Below, piece after piece: positions 53,095-62,079 of a stretch of DNA of 64,000 nucleotides. The number at the start of each line of letters is the position of its first letter. Position 1 is the stretch's first letter. The stretch spans positions 221,276-285,275 of the forward strand of contig DHHQ01000026.1 of the NCBI GenBank assembly GCA_002403375.1. Direction: 5' to 3'. The notes beneath the pieces are model-generated. The model was given only the letters and a program-made list of their open reading frames with translations, was not told the DNA's origin and did no database searches. The position numbers and the translations under genes are program-made. The DNA comes from Thiobacillus denitrificans. Its GTDB lineage: Bacteria; Pseudomonadota; Gammaproteobacteria; Burkholderiales; Thiobacillaceae.

Positions 53095-53748
53095 ATGCTG
53101 GCAAACAAGCGAAATCTTCCCTTGGCCGTGACCTCCCTGCTGGCGCTCGGCGTCATGAGCGGTTGCGCCACCCAGTCCAACACGGCCGGCGCGCCGGCGA
53201 GCAAGCCTGCCGTGATTGCCCAGGCTGCCGCCGCTGCGCCCCAGGCGACCGCAGCGCCTGTTGCTGCTGCGCAGCCGGCTGCCGCCGTCACCGCCAACTA
53301 TTTTCTCGTCTACCACGAGAACGGCCGAGTCTATCCGATCGCCGACGCCAAGAATTACCTGGCCTTCCTCGAGCACGGCGAACTGATCTATACGCGCACC
53401 CGCGTCGGTGAAGGTCCTGATGGCGCGACCCTCGTCTTCGGCATCGAGAAGAAGGAAGCCGAGGATCTCGCCAAACCTTCCAAGGCCGAGCTTTTCTATG
53501 ACGGCAAGATGGAGGTGACCGGCCCGTTCTACGGCGAAGTCATCCGCGATGGCCGTTTCTATGTGTTCGGCGAATGGGCCGACTTCAAGGACTACCTCGA
53601 GCACAAGGAGATCACCTTCACCTTCACCGAGATCGGAACCGGCCCCAGGGGTGAAACCGTCATCTATGCCCTCAACAAGAAGACCAAGGATGAGGGCCGG
53701 CCGGTCGCTCTGGTCGAGGCCTTCAAGCAGCTGCACCAAGTGAAATAA
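53095..53748 (+). CDS. Lipoprotein with duplicated domain, in the pst operon
   Basis: The 217-residue precursor has a lipoprotein signal (LALGVMSGC, Cys 24), then a 40-residue Ala/Pro/Gln linker, then two similar halves. The first includes YFLVYHENGRVYPIADAKNYL and LVFGIEKKEA. The second includes GEVIRDGRFYVFGEWADFKDYL and VIYALNKKTK. The pattern GR-Y, then a short alpha segment and a TR-GEGPDG/GTGPRGET turn, repeats in both. I do not recognise the family. Its place between pstS and pstC behind a Pho box suggests a role in phosphate capture or transporter assembly at the periplasmic face. A stem-loop follows before pstC. Confidence 0.85.
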   Translation: MLANKRNLPLAVTSLLALGVMSGCATQSNTAGAPASKPAVIAQAAAAAPQATAAPVAAAQPAAAVTANYFLVYHENGRVYPIADAKNYLAFLEHGELIYTRTRVGEGPDGATLVFGIEKKEAEDLAKPSKAELFYDGKMEVTGPFYGEVIRDGRFYVFGEWADFKDYLEHKEITFTFTEIGTGPRGETVIYALNKKTKDEGRPVALVEAFKQLHQVK

Positions 53749-53770
53749 GCGGCTCGGTCATGAAGTACGG

Positions 53771-53800
53771 AAGGGTTGGGCGCGTGCCCAGCCCTTCTTT
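53771..53800 (+). terminator. Stem-loop between the pst lipoprotein gene and pstC (attenuator)
   Basis: AAGGGTTGGGC and GCCCAGCCCTT form an 11-bp stem with one G-U wobble and a GCGT loop, followed by CTTTGTG. The T-run is short, so it is probably a leaky terminator that makes pstS and the lipoprotein more abundant than the membrane subunits. Confidence 0.65.
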
Positions 53801-53849
53801 GTGCGTCGTTCAGGACGGTTCGATGCAAACAGGAATAACGCGGTGAATC

Positions 53850-56126
53850 ATGGAAAAGATTGAGTCCAACATCAGCAAGGTCGGCGGTTATACCGGCCAG
53901 CGCATGGCCAAGGACAAGCTGTTCAAGCATGTCATGACCTTTGGCGGCCTGAGCGTGATCATCGCCATCAGCCTGATCTTTTTCTATCTCGCCAGCGTCG
54001 TGGTGCCGATCTTCACCCCGGCGCACATGGACGAGCTGCAACAGATTTCCCTGCCGAAAAACGGCGGGGGAGCCACGGTTCACCTGACTTCGGAGGAGCA
54101 GGCCGAGATCGGCGTGCGCATGACCGATCATGGCAGCGTGAGCTTTTTCGACCTGCGCGACGGTCGCCTGATGGCCGAAGAAAACGTCGCCCTGCCGGAA
54201 GGCTCGGAAATCCGCAGCTTCGCCGCCGGCGACCCCTCGCAGCAGGCGGTGGCCTATGGCTTGTCCGATGGCCGCATGCTGATCCTTGAACAGGAATTCA
54301 AGGTTACTTTCCAGCAGGACCCGGATGACTCCGAAAAGGACATCCGCACCATCACCCCGAGCATCGCCTATCCGGCGGGCAGCGAGCCGCTGGTCGTCGA
54401 CGAATCCGGCAAGGGCCTGGCACTGCTCGCCGTGCAGCACAACCAAGAAAACACCACGGCCGTCGCGCTGACCGAGGACAACCGCCTCGTGCTGGCGGCT
54501 TTCGAGAGCACCAGCAACATGATCACCGGCGAGGTCTCGACCGAGCGCTTCGGCATCGATTTGCCGATGATCGAGGGCGAGATCAGCCAGGTGCTGCTCG
54601 AAGTGAAGCAGCGCGATTTGTACGTCGTGCACGGTGGCCGCTACGTTACGCACTACGACGTCATGGACAAGCAAAGCCCGCGGCTGGTCCAGACCGTGGC
54701 CGTGGTTCCCGAAGGCGAGCGCGTCACCGCGGCGACCATCCTCAGCGGCGGCTTCTCGCTGATCATCGGCACCGACAAGGGCAACGTCGCACAATGGTTC
54801 CAGGTGCGCGACGACGATAACAACAACCATCTCACCCACATCCGCTCGTTCAAGCCGATGGCGGGCCAGGTCACGACGATCGCTCCCGAGCATTTCCGCA
54901 AGGGCTTCCTCGCCGGCGACGACAAGGGCAATGTCAGCATCTACTACGCGACCTCCCAGCGCCTGGTGCTCAAGCGTTCGACCGGCAGCGAGCCGGTGCG
55001 CGTCGTCGGCTTTTCGCCGCGCGCCAACGCGATCCTGGTCGAGAGTACCGGCGATGCCATCCAGACGGCACGAGTGGACAACGACTATCCGGAGATTTCC
55101 TTCTCCGCGCTGTGGCAGAAGGTCTGGTACGAGAGCTACCAGGAGCCCGAATACAACTGGCAGTCGTCCGCCGCGACCTCGGATTTCGAACCCAAGTTCA
55201 GCGTCGCACCGCTCACCTTCGGTACCCTCAAGGCGGCGTTCTACGCCATGCTGGTGGCGATCCCGCTGGCGGTGCTCGGCGCCATCTTCGCCGCCTATTT
55301 CATGTCGCCGCGGATGCGCACGGTGGTCAAGCCTTCGATCGAGATCATGGAGGCGCTGCCGACCGTGATCCTGGGCTTCCTCGCCGGCCTCTGGCTGGCG
55401 CCCTATGTCGACAACAATCTCGCCGGGATCCTGGTGGCGATCTTCCTGCTGCCGTTCAGCTTCGTCATCACCTCCTATCTCTGGAGCCTGCTGCCGCACC
55501 ACCTCAAGTCGAGGGTCGGAACCGGCTGGGAAGCCGCGCTGCTGCTGCCGGTGATCGTTGTCGTCATCGGTCTTGCGATCCAGATCGGACACCCCATCGA
55601 GGCGGCCTTGTTCGGCGGCAACATGCCGCACTGGCTGTCCAACGAGCTGGGCTGGACCTACGAGCAGCGCAACTCGCTGGTGGTCGGCATCGCGATGGGC
55701 TTCGCGGTCATCCCGACGATCTTCTCGATCGCCGAGGATGCGGTGTTCAGCGTGCCCAAGCACCTGACTTCCGGTTCGCTGGCACTCGGCGCGACCCCCT
55801 GGCAGACGCTGTTCAACGTGGTGCTCCTGACCGCCAGCCCGGGCATCTTCTCGGCCATCATGGTCGGCATGGGACGCGCGGTGGGCGAGACCATGATCGT
55901 GCTGATGGCCACCGGCAACACCGCGGTGATGGATCTTTCCATCTTCACCGGCTTCCGCACCCTGTCCGCCAACATCGGCGTGGAAATGCCCGAGGCCGCG
56001 GTCGGCACCACCCATTACCGGCTGTTGTTCTTCTCGGCGCTGGTGCTGTTCCTGTTCACCTTCCTGGTCAATACCCTGGCCGAGCTGGTGCGTCAGCGCC
56101 TGCGCGAAAAATACAGCTCACTCTAA
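53850..56126 (+). CDS. pstC: Phosphate ABC transporter permease PstC, long form with periplasmic propeller-like domain
   Basis: PstC is one of two permeases of the phosphate importer. At 758 residues it is more than twice the classical length (about 320). A first membrane helix (about 27-49) is followed by roughly 400 periplasmic residues with repeating GKGLALLAVQ, GTDKGNVAQWF and GDDKGNVSIYY units like WD/beta-propeller blades. The permease domain starts near residue 460 and has the conserved coupling motif SGSLALGATPWQTLF and GRAVGETMIVLMATGN. This long form is known in other proteobacteria. ATG 53850 follows a stem-loop. Confidence 0.94.
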   Translation: MEKIESNISKVGGYTGQRMAKDKLFKHVMTFGGLSVIIAISLIFFYLASVVVPIFTPAHMDELQQISLPKNGGGATVHLTSEEQAEIGVRMTDHGSVSFFDLRDGRLMAEENVALPEGSEIRSFAAGDPSQQAVAYGLSDGRMLILEQEFKVTFQQDPDDSEKDIRTITPSIAYPAGSEPLVVDESGKGLALLAVQHNQENTTAVALTEDNRLVLAAFESTSNMITGEVSTERFGIDLPMIEGEISQVLLEVKQRDLYVVHGGRYVTHYDVMDKQSPRLVQTVAVVPEGERVTAATILSGGFSLIIGTDKGNVAQWFQVRDDDNNNHLTHIRSFKPMAGQVTTIAPEHFRKGFLAGDDKGNVSIYYATSQRLVLKRSTGSEPVRVVGFSPRANAILVESTGDAIQTARVDNDYPEISFSALWQKVWYESYQEPEYNWQSSAATSDFEPKFSVAPLTFGTLKAAFYAMLVAIPLAVLGAIFAAYFMSPRMRTVVKPSIEIMEALPTVILGFLAGLWLAPYVDNNLAGILVAIFLLPFSFVITSYLWSLLPHHLKSRVGTGWEAALLLPVIVVVIGLAIQIGHPIEAALFGGNMPHWLSNELGWTYEQRNSLVVGIAMGFAVIPTIFSIAEDAVFSVPKHLTSGSLALGATPWQTLFNVVLLTASPGIFSAIMVGMGRAVGETMIVLMATGNTAVMDLSIFTGFRTLSANIGVEMPEAAVGTTHYRLLFFSALVLFLFTFLVNTLAELVRQRLREKYSSL

Positions 56127-56138
56127 GAAAGAACCCCG

Positions 56139-57794
56139 ATGCGCAACTGGTACAAGAGCGGAGAACCCTGGGTATGGACGACTGCCGGCGCGGTCGCCCT
56201 GTCGCTGATCATGGTGTACGCGGTCGTGTGGCTCACCGCCGCGCGCGGCCTGACCCATTTCTGGCCCAAGCCGGTCGCCGAGGTGACCTACCAGGATCGC
56301 AGCGGCACGAGGGTGCGGCTGATCGGCGAGGTGCGCGAGAAGGAGGAGGTCTCGGTCGTTCGCCTGCGCGAGCAGGGCTACGACATCGAAAGCGAGGACG
56401 TGTTCTCCAGCCGCTATCTGCTCAAGCTCGGCAACAAGGACCTTACCGGCGTCGATTTCAGGTGGTATCCGGCGCCGATGCTGGGCGAGTTCGTCTACCC
56501 CGAGGACGTGCTCGCCATCGAGCGCCGCGAATGGGGTAACTTCTACGGGCACCTGAAGCAGGTCAAGGAAAACGGCGAGGTGGTGGCCGAGGGCGCAGCG
56601 GCCTGGGCCGAAGCGGAAAAACGCCTGGCGCGATCCAATGCGCTTTTCCGGCAGGCGCTGCGCATCGAGAAGGTCGACATCGGCAAGATCAACTACGCGC
56701 TGGAAAAAATCCGCCTGAACGAGCGCAAGCTTGAACTCACCGACAAGCTGACCGATGCCGCGAAGGCCGAATTCGCCAGGGAGCGCGAAGCGCGGGAGGC
56801 CGACTATCTGGTGTTGCAGGGTCGGCTCGACAAGATCCGCAGCGACATCGAGCGCGACAGCGTCACGGTCGAGACCAGCGACGGCCAGATGGTCGACATT
56901 CCGTTCGCCAAGATCGCCGACATGTACATGCCCAACGCCATGAGCGTGTGGCAGAAGATGGGCTTCTATGTCCACAAGTTCTGGGAGTTCGTCACAGACG
57001 ACCCGCGCGAGGCCAATACCGAGGGCGGCATTTTCCCCGCCATCTTCGGTACGGTGATGATGGTGCTGCTCATGTCGGTGATGGTGACGCCGCTCGGCAT
57101 CATGGCGGCGGTCTACATGCGCGAATACGCCAAGCAGGGGCCGATGATCCGGGCCATCCGCATCTCGGTGAACAACCTCGCCGGGGTGCCGTCGATCGTC
57201 TACGGTGTGTTCGGCCTGGGCTTCTTCGTCTACGTGCTGGGCGGCTCGATCGACGAACTGTTCTTCGCCGAGGCGCTGCCGGCGCCGACCTTCGGCAGCC
57301 CGGGCATCCTCTGGGCGTCGCTGACGCTGGCGATCCTGACGCTGCCGGTGGTCATCGTCGCCACCGAGGAGGGCCTGTCGCGCGTGCCGCGCACCATCCG
57401 CGAAGGCAGCCTGGCCCTGGGCGCGACCAAGGCCGAGACCCTGTGGCGCACCGTCCTGCCGATGGCCAGCCCGGCGATGATGACCGGCCTGATCCTCGCG
57501 GTGGCGCGTGCGGCCGGTGAGGTCGCGCCGCTGATGCTGGTCGGCGTGGTCAAGCTGGCGCCGAGCCTGCCCCTCGACGGCAACTTCCCGTTCCTGCACC
57601 TGGAACGCAAGTTCATGCACCTCGGCTTCCACATCTACGACGTCGGCTTCCAGAGCCCCAACGTCGAGGCTGCGCGGCCGCTGGTGTATGCCACCGCGCT
57701 GCTGCTGGTGATCATCATCGTCGTGCTCAATCTGTTCGCGATCCGCTTGCGCAACCGGCTGCGCGAGAGGCTGCGCGGCCTCGAAGGCGTCTGA
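56139..57794 (+). CDS. pstA: Phosphate ABC transporter permease PstA, long form with N-terminal domain
   Basis: PstA is the second permease of the phosphate importer. The 551-residue protein has a first membrane helix (about 15-38), a long periplasmic domain of about 240 residues including a charged coiled coil (NYALEKIRLNERKLELTDKLTDAAKAEF), and a permease domain beginning near GGIFPAIFGTVMMVLLMSV. The coupling loop REGSLALGATKAETLWRTV and LAVARAAGEVAPLMLVGV are standard. The extended N-terminus resembles the DUF3333 part of long PstA proteins. It starts 12 bp after pstC. Confidence 0.94.
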   Translation: MRNWYKSGEPWVWTTAGAVALSLIMVYAVVWLTAARGLTHFWPKPVAEVTYQDRSGTRVRLIGEVREKEEVSVVRLREQGYDIESEDVFSSRYLLKLGNKDLTGVDFRWYPAPMLGEFVYPEDVLAIERREWGNFYGHLKQVKENGEVVAEGAAAWAEAEKRLARSNALFRQALRIEKVDIGKINYALEKIRLNERKLELTDKLTDAAKAEFAREREAREADYLVLQGRLDKIRSDIERDSVTVETSDGQMVDIPFAKIADMYMPNAMSVWQKMGFYVHKFWEFVTDDPREANTEGGIFPAIFGTVMMVLLMSVMVTPLGIMAAVYMREYAKQGPMIRAIRISVNNLAGVPSIVYGVFGLGFFVYVLGGSIDELFFAEALPAPTFGSPGILWASLTLAILTLPVVIVATEEGLSRVPRTIREGSLALGATKAETLWRTVLPMASPAMMTGLILAVARAAGEVAPLMLVGVVKLAPSLPLDGNFPFLHLERKFMHLGFHIYDVGFQSPNVEAARPLVYATALLLVIIIVVLNLFAIRLRNRLRERLRGLEGV

Positions 57795-57836
57795 CCGGCC
57801 AGCCGCAAACCACAAGATTGTTTGAAGGATTTTAGG

Positions 57837-58664
57837 ATGAATGACAACACTCAGAAAACGCATGCGATGAACATCGGCGATCTGGGGCGCGTCCAGATGG
57901 ACGACACCAGCGATGTGGCGATCCGCGTAGAAGATCTCGACCTCTATTACGGGGACGCCAGGGCGCTGAAGAACGTCAGCATGTCGATTCCCAGGAACCG
58001 CGTGACCGCCTTCATCGGACCCAGCGGGTGCGGCAAGTCGACCCTGCTGCGATGCTTCAACCGCATGAACGACCTTGTCGACATCTGTCGGGTGGATGGC
58101 AAGATCCTGCTCGATGAAAAGAACATCTACGACAAGGATGTCAACGTCGCACTGCTGCGCCGCCGCGTCGGCATGGTGTTCCAGAAGCCCAACCCCTTCC
58201 CGAAGTCGATCTACGAGAACGTCGCCTACGGTCTGCGCATCATGGGGGTCAACAACCGCAGCACGCTGGATGAGGCGGTCGAGAAGTCGCTGCGTGGTGC
58301 GGCCCTGTGGAACGAGGTCAAGGATCGCCTGCAGGAAAGCGGCATGAGCCTTTCCGGCGGCCAGCAGCAGCGTCTGGTGATCGCCCGCGCCATCGCCCTC
58401 GAGCCCGAGGTGCTGCTGCTCGACGAGCCCGCCTCCGCGCTCGACCCGATCTCCACCGCCAAGATCGAGGAGCTGGTGAGCGAGATGAAGGACAAGTACA
58501 CCATCATCATCGTCACCCACAACATGCAGCAGGCGGCGCGGGTTTCCGACTACACCGCCTTCATGTACCTCGGCGAACTGATCGAGTTCGGCCGTACAAA
58601 CGACCTGTTCCTCAAGCCCACGGTCAAGCAAACCGAGGACTACATCACCGGCCGTTTCGGTTGA
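57837..58664 (+). CDS. pstB: Phosphate ABC transporter ATP-binding protein
   Basis: PstB hydrolyses ATP to drive phosphate import. The 275-residue protein has Walker A GPSGCGKSTLLRCFNRMNDL, the ABC signature LSGGQQQRLVIARAIA, Walker B EVLLLDEPASALDP and the switch His in IIVTHNMQQAARVSD, all as in PstB. FQKPNPFPKSIYENVAYG is a PstB hallmark. ATG 57837 has GAAGGA at good spacing and is preferred over the start at 57822. The operon continues with a regulator gene, but phoU is not in this window. Confidence 0.97.
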   Translation: MNDNTQKTHAMNIGDLGRVQMDDTSDVAIRVEDLDLYYGDARALKNVSMSIPRNRVTAFIGPSGCGKSTLLRCFNRMNDLVDICRVDGKILLDEKNIYDKDVNVALLRRRVGMVFQKPNPFPKSIYENVAYGLRIMGVNNRSTLDEAVEKSLRGAALWNEVKDRLQESGMSLSGGQQQRLVIARAIALEPEVLLLDEPASALDPISTAKIEELVSEMKDKYTIIIVTHNMQQAARVSDYTAFMYLGELIEFGRTNDLFLKPTVKQTEDYITGRFG

Positions 58665-58689
58665 CTGGCCGCGTGCAGGGCAAGCTTCG

Positions 58690-59484
58690 ATGGATCCAGG
58701 AACGCCGGGGTTGAGCAAGGGCAGTCGAGCTGTCGCAGCGACGGATTGGCGGCTGGCCGGTGGCGAGCCCGCGGTGACGGTGATCTTCGCTCCGCGCCTC
58801 TACCTTGTCGATTCCAATCCCGTGACGCGCGAGCTGCTCGTCGAGTACCTGCTCGACAAGGGTTTCGATATCGTTGTGGCCACGGATCCGCAGGCCATGC
58901 CGCCGCTGGTCGACGCCATGATCGTTGCGCTGGATGCACCGCCGGTGTTTGCCGAGCGGCCGCGCTGGCTCGCGAAGAAGCCGGACATTCCCATGATCGT
59001 GCTGGATCGGCCGCAGCTGTTTCCGGGGCCGGTCGCTTCGCTCGGCTTTGCGCCCGACGCGCGCCTGAGCATGCCGGTACAGCCGCGCAAGCTCGTGGCC
59101 ACCATCCGGCAGGTGTTGAGCCTCGCACGCATCGAACGCGCCGACGCTGGAGAAGCCTCTGCGCGAGCTTACCGCTTCGGCGAATGGACCCTGGATTGTC
59201 AGACGCGGCGGTTGGATGCGATCGACGGCGCCGCGATCACGCTCAACAAACGCGAATTCGAGGTGCTGAAGGCCCTCCTGACATTTCCCCGCCAGGTGCT
59301 GACCCGGCAGCAGCTCATCGCCATGGTCTGGGGGCAGTCCAGGCGTGTCGAGAACCGGGCACTTGACGCCCCGATCACGCAGCTGCGCCGCTACCTGGGC
59401 GACGACGTGAGGTTCCCGCGCCGGATCAAGACGGTCGTCGGCGTCGGCTACCGGCTCGAAGCTGACGTCGAAAGGATCCTGTAG
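58690..59484 (+). CDS. OmpR/PhoB-type response regulator with atypical receiver domain
   Basis: The 264-residue protein ends in a winged-helix DNA-binding domain (about residues 165-262): AITLNKREFEVLKALL, QVLTRQQLIAMVWG, and RRIKTVVGVGYRLEAD, as in PhoB/OmpR. The N-terminal part folds like a receiver (LYLVDSNPVTRELLVEYL), but only one of the usual acidic pair (D41) is present. The phosphoacceptor may be D82 in MIVALDAPP. The conserved Thr/Ser position reads VLDRP, and the invariant Lys is Met128 (LSMPVQP). It may not use normal phosphorylation. It follows pstB by 25 bp, so it could regulate the phosphate system. No histidine kinase gene is adjacent. Confidence 0.85.
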   Translation: MDPGTPGLSKGSRAVAATDWRLAGGEPAVTVIFAPRLYLVDSNPVTRELLVEYLLDKGFDIVVATDPQAMPPLVDAMIVALDAPPVFAERPRWLAKKPDIPMIVLDRPQLFPGPVASLGFAPDARLSMPVQPRKLVATIRQVLSLARIERADAGEASARAYRFGEWTLDCQTRRLDAIDGAAITLNKREFEVLKALLTFPRQVLTRQQLIAMVWGQSRRVENRALDAPITQLRRYLGDDVRFPRRIKTVVGVGYRLEADVERIL

Positions 59485-59496
59485 GCCGGGGTCGGC

Positions 59497-62079
59497 TCAG
59501 GCCAGTTCCCGCAACGACTGCATCGGCGGCACACGCGTGATGTGGCGCGTGGTGAGCCAGCCGCTCATTCCCACCAGCAGCGCGCCGGCAGCCGGCAGGA
59601 CCAGCCACAGCCACGGATGGGGGCGCACCGGCAGCTCGAACAGGCGGTCGCCGATCAGCGCCATGGCGATTTCGGCGCAGGCGCTGGCGAGCAGGCCCGC
59701 GAGCAGCCCCAGCGCGAGGAATTCGCTCCACAGCCCCCTGGCAAGATAGGCGCGCTGGGCGCCCAGCGTGCGGAGCAGCACCGCCTCCTGGCGGCGTGCG
59801 TCGAGGCTCGCCAGCAGGGTGGCGACGACGACCGCCATGCCGGCGGCGAGCAGGAATCCCAGCAGCAGCTGGATCGCGCCGATGATCTGGGCGAACACCG
59901 CTTCGATGTTCGCGATCAGCTTGTCGAGCGCGAGCAGGGTGATCCCGGGGAAGGTCTTGACGAAGCCGGGCAGCACGCCGGTGGCGTCCGGCGGCACGTG
60001 GACGCTGGCAATGGAACTGGCGGGCAGGGCGTCGAGCTGGCCGGGGGCGAAGATGACGAAGAAGTTGGGCTGCATCGAGTCCCACTTCACGCTGCGCACG
60101 CTGGTGATGCGCGCGGCGAGCGTCTGGTCGCCGACCTGGAAGCCGAGCTCGTCGCCGACCGCGAGACCGAGGCGTTCCGCCATCCCGGATTCCACCGAGA
60201 TTTCGGCGGCGCGTCGCTCACCGTGCCACTGCCCGGCGAGCACGACGTTGTTGGCCGGCAGGGCGGTGGTCCAGGTCAGGTTGAGCTCGCGGCGCAGGGT
60301 GTTGCTGTCGCGTGACGCCTCCGGAAGCGTTTCGGCGATCGGCGTGCCGTTCTTGCTGACGAGGCGCCCGCGCACCATGGGGTAGAGCGCCGACGCCTGC
60401 AGGCGGTGCTGCGCCAGGTAGGCGGCGACCGCTTCCTGCTGATGCGGCGCGATGTTCACCAGGAAATAGTTGGGCGCGTCCGGCGGCAGCTGCTCGCGCC
60501 AGCCGGCGACGAGGTCGCTGCGCACCAGCGCCAGCAGGGCGACGAGGAACAGCGCGAGCGTGAAGGCGCCGAGCTGCAGGGTGCTGTCGAAGCGGTGCCG
60601 CAGCAGCTGCGCCAGGCCGAAGCGCAGCGGGCCGTGCGCCATGCGCTGGACGGCGCCGCCAACGAGCAGCGCCAGCCGGGCGAGCAGCGCCAGTACGCCG
60701 GCGAGCGCGGCCAGCGCGCCGACGAAGACGGCGACCAGCGTGGCGTCGCCGGCGTACCAGGCGACCAGCCCCAGCAGCGCCGAGCCCGTGACCGCCGCGC
60801 TGAGCGAGGCGCCGACCGGCAGCGGCGGCAGGTCGCGGCGCAGCACGCGCAGCGGCGGCACGCGGACGAGGCGCAGCAGGGCGGGCAGGCTCGCGCCGGC
60901 GAGCGCCAGCAGGCCGCTGGCGACCGCGGCGCCAACGGGTGCCGGGCCCAGGGCGGGGAGGCGGGTGGCGGCGTCGGGCAGGATCAGGCCCGCCAGCGCC
61001 TGCTGCATCAGTGCGCCGATCGCCACGCCGGCGAAGCTGCCCAGGAGACCCAGCGTCAGCAGCTGGACGGCGTAGAGCATGCGCAACTGCGTGGTGGTGG
61101 CGCCGAGGCAGCGCAGCAGCGCCGCCTGGTCGTAATGGCGCAGGGCGTGGCGGTGCGCGGCGATCGCGATCGCCGCCACCGACAGCAGCAGGCTGATCAG
61201 AGCGGTGAGCTGGAGGTAGCGGTCGGCGTTGGCGAAGGCGCCGCGCAGCGTCTCGACGCCCTCGCGCGAGCCGACGAGGCGTTGCGTGTTGTCGAGTACC
61301 GGCTTGAGCGCCGCGGCGAACGCGGAGGTTTCCTCGGGTTCGCCGGCGAACTGATAGAGGTAGGTGAGCCGGCTGCCGGGCTGCAGCACGCGGGTCTTCT
61401 CGACCTCGTCGGCGCGCAGGAACACGCGCGGGGCGAGCCCGAACACGCCGCCGAGCTGGCCGGGCTCTTCGGCCACCACGCCGGCGATGGCGAACTGCGC
61501 CTCGCCGATTTGCACCGCGTCGCCGACCCCGGCATCGAGCAGCGCCAGCAGTTCCTGGTCGACGTAGACGCTGCCCGGCGGCGGCTGCGCCGGACGCGGC
61601 GAGCCGGGCTCGAAGGGGCGCTCGGCGATGCGCACGACCCCGCGCAACGGATAGGCGGCGTCGACCGCGCGCACGGTGGCGAGCTGGAAGGCGTCGCCGC
61701 GGCTCGCCATGCTGGCGAACTCGAGCGCGCGGCTGGTGCGCAGGGCGTGTGCGGGCCAGGATTCGATCGGGCGCGGGCTGGTGACCACGAGGTCGGCACC
61801 GAGGAAACCCGCGCCCTGTTCGCTCATGGCGCGCTTGATGCGGTCGCCGAGAAAACCGGTGGTCGACACGCTGCCGACGCCGATGAGCAGCGCGAGCAAG
61901 AGCACGCGCCATTCGCCGCTGCTGCGCTCGCGACGCAGCAGCCACAGGCCGAGCCGCAACACCCGTGAAAGGTGGGCCGGCGGGTGTGCCCGCAAGGGGT
62001 ACGCCGCCTGACACTCGCCCTTCGGGCGGTCTTGGCGCAGCCCCGCGGCCGCACCGCGACCCTTGCGCAGGATGCTCAT
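59497..62079 (-). CDS. FtsX-like ABC transporter permease (YbbP/lipoprotein-export type)
   Basis: The 860-residue membrane protein has about ten helices in two FtsX-type domains with large periplasmic loops, typical of the YbbP-type exporters paired with a LolD-like ATPase. Recognisable parts are SSGEWRVLLLALLIGVGSVS near the first helix and GVAIGALMQQALAGLILPD. The start ATG 62079 overlaps the ATPase stop as ATGA. Residues 8-38 (RGAAAGLRQDRPKGEC and onward) are an unusual Arg/Ala/Pro stretch encoded by palindrome-rich DNA, and homology seems to begin at LRLGLWLLRRE. The substrate is unknown; lipid or lipoprotein export is the usual inference. Confidence 0.88.
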   Translation of the reverse strand: MSILRKGRGAAAGLRQDRPKGECQAAYPLRAHPPAHLSRVLRLGLWLLRRERSSGEWRVLLLALLIGVGSVSTTGFLGDRIKRAMSEQGAGFLGADLVVTSPRPIESWPAHALRTSRALEFASMASRGDAFQLATVRAVDAAYPLRGVVRIAERPFEPGSPRPAQPPPGSVYVDQELLALLDAGVGDAVQIGEAQFAIAGVVAEEPGQLGGVFGLAPRVFLRADEVEKTRVLQPGSRLTYLYQFAGEPEETSAFAAALKPVLDNTQRLVGSREGVETLRGAFANADRYLQLTALISLLLSVAAIAIAAHRHALRHYDQAALLRCLGATTTQLRMLYAVQLLTLGLLGSFAGVAIGALMQQALAGLILPDAATRLPALGPAPVGAAVASGLLALAGASLPALLRLVRVPPLRVLRRDLPPLPVGASLSAAVTGSALLGLVAWYAGDATLVAVFVGALAALAGVLALLARLALLVGGAVQRMAHGPLRFGLAQLLRHRFDSTLQLGAFTLALFLVALLALVRSDLVAGWREQLPPDAPNYFLVNIAPHQQEAVAAYLAQHRLQASALYPMVRGRLVSKNGTPIAETLPEASRDSNTLRRELNLTWTTALPANNVVLAGQWHGERRAAEISVESGMAERLGLAVGDELGFQVGDQTLAARITSVRSVKWDSMQPNFFVIFAPGQLDALPASSIASVHVPPDATGVLPGFVKTFPGITLLALDKLIANIEAVFAQIIGAIQLLLGFLLAAGMAVVVATLLASLDARRQEAVLLRTLGAQRAYLARGLWSEFLALGLLAGLLASACAEIAMALIGDRLFELPVRPHPWLWLVLPAAGALLVGMSGWLTTRHITRVPPMQSLRELA
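61968..62065. repeat. Palindrome-rich segment read in frame in the permease gene
   Basis: The DNA encoding residues 8-38 of the permease contains GGCGG/CCGCC and GCCC-GCAA-GGGG hairpins (61980-62008) and CGCCC-TTC-GGGCG (62016-62028). This is unlike the coding sequence around it and looks like a small intergenic palindromic element captured in frame. No second copy is visible here. Confidence 0.4.
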
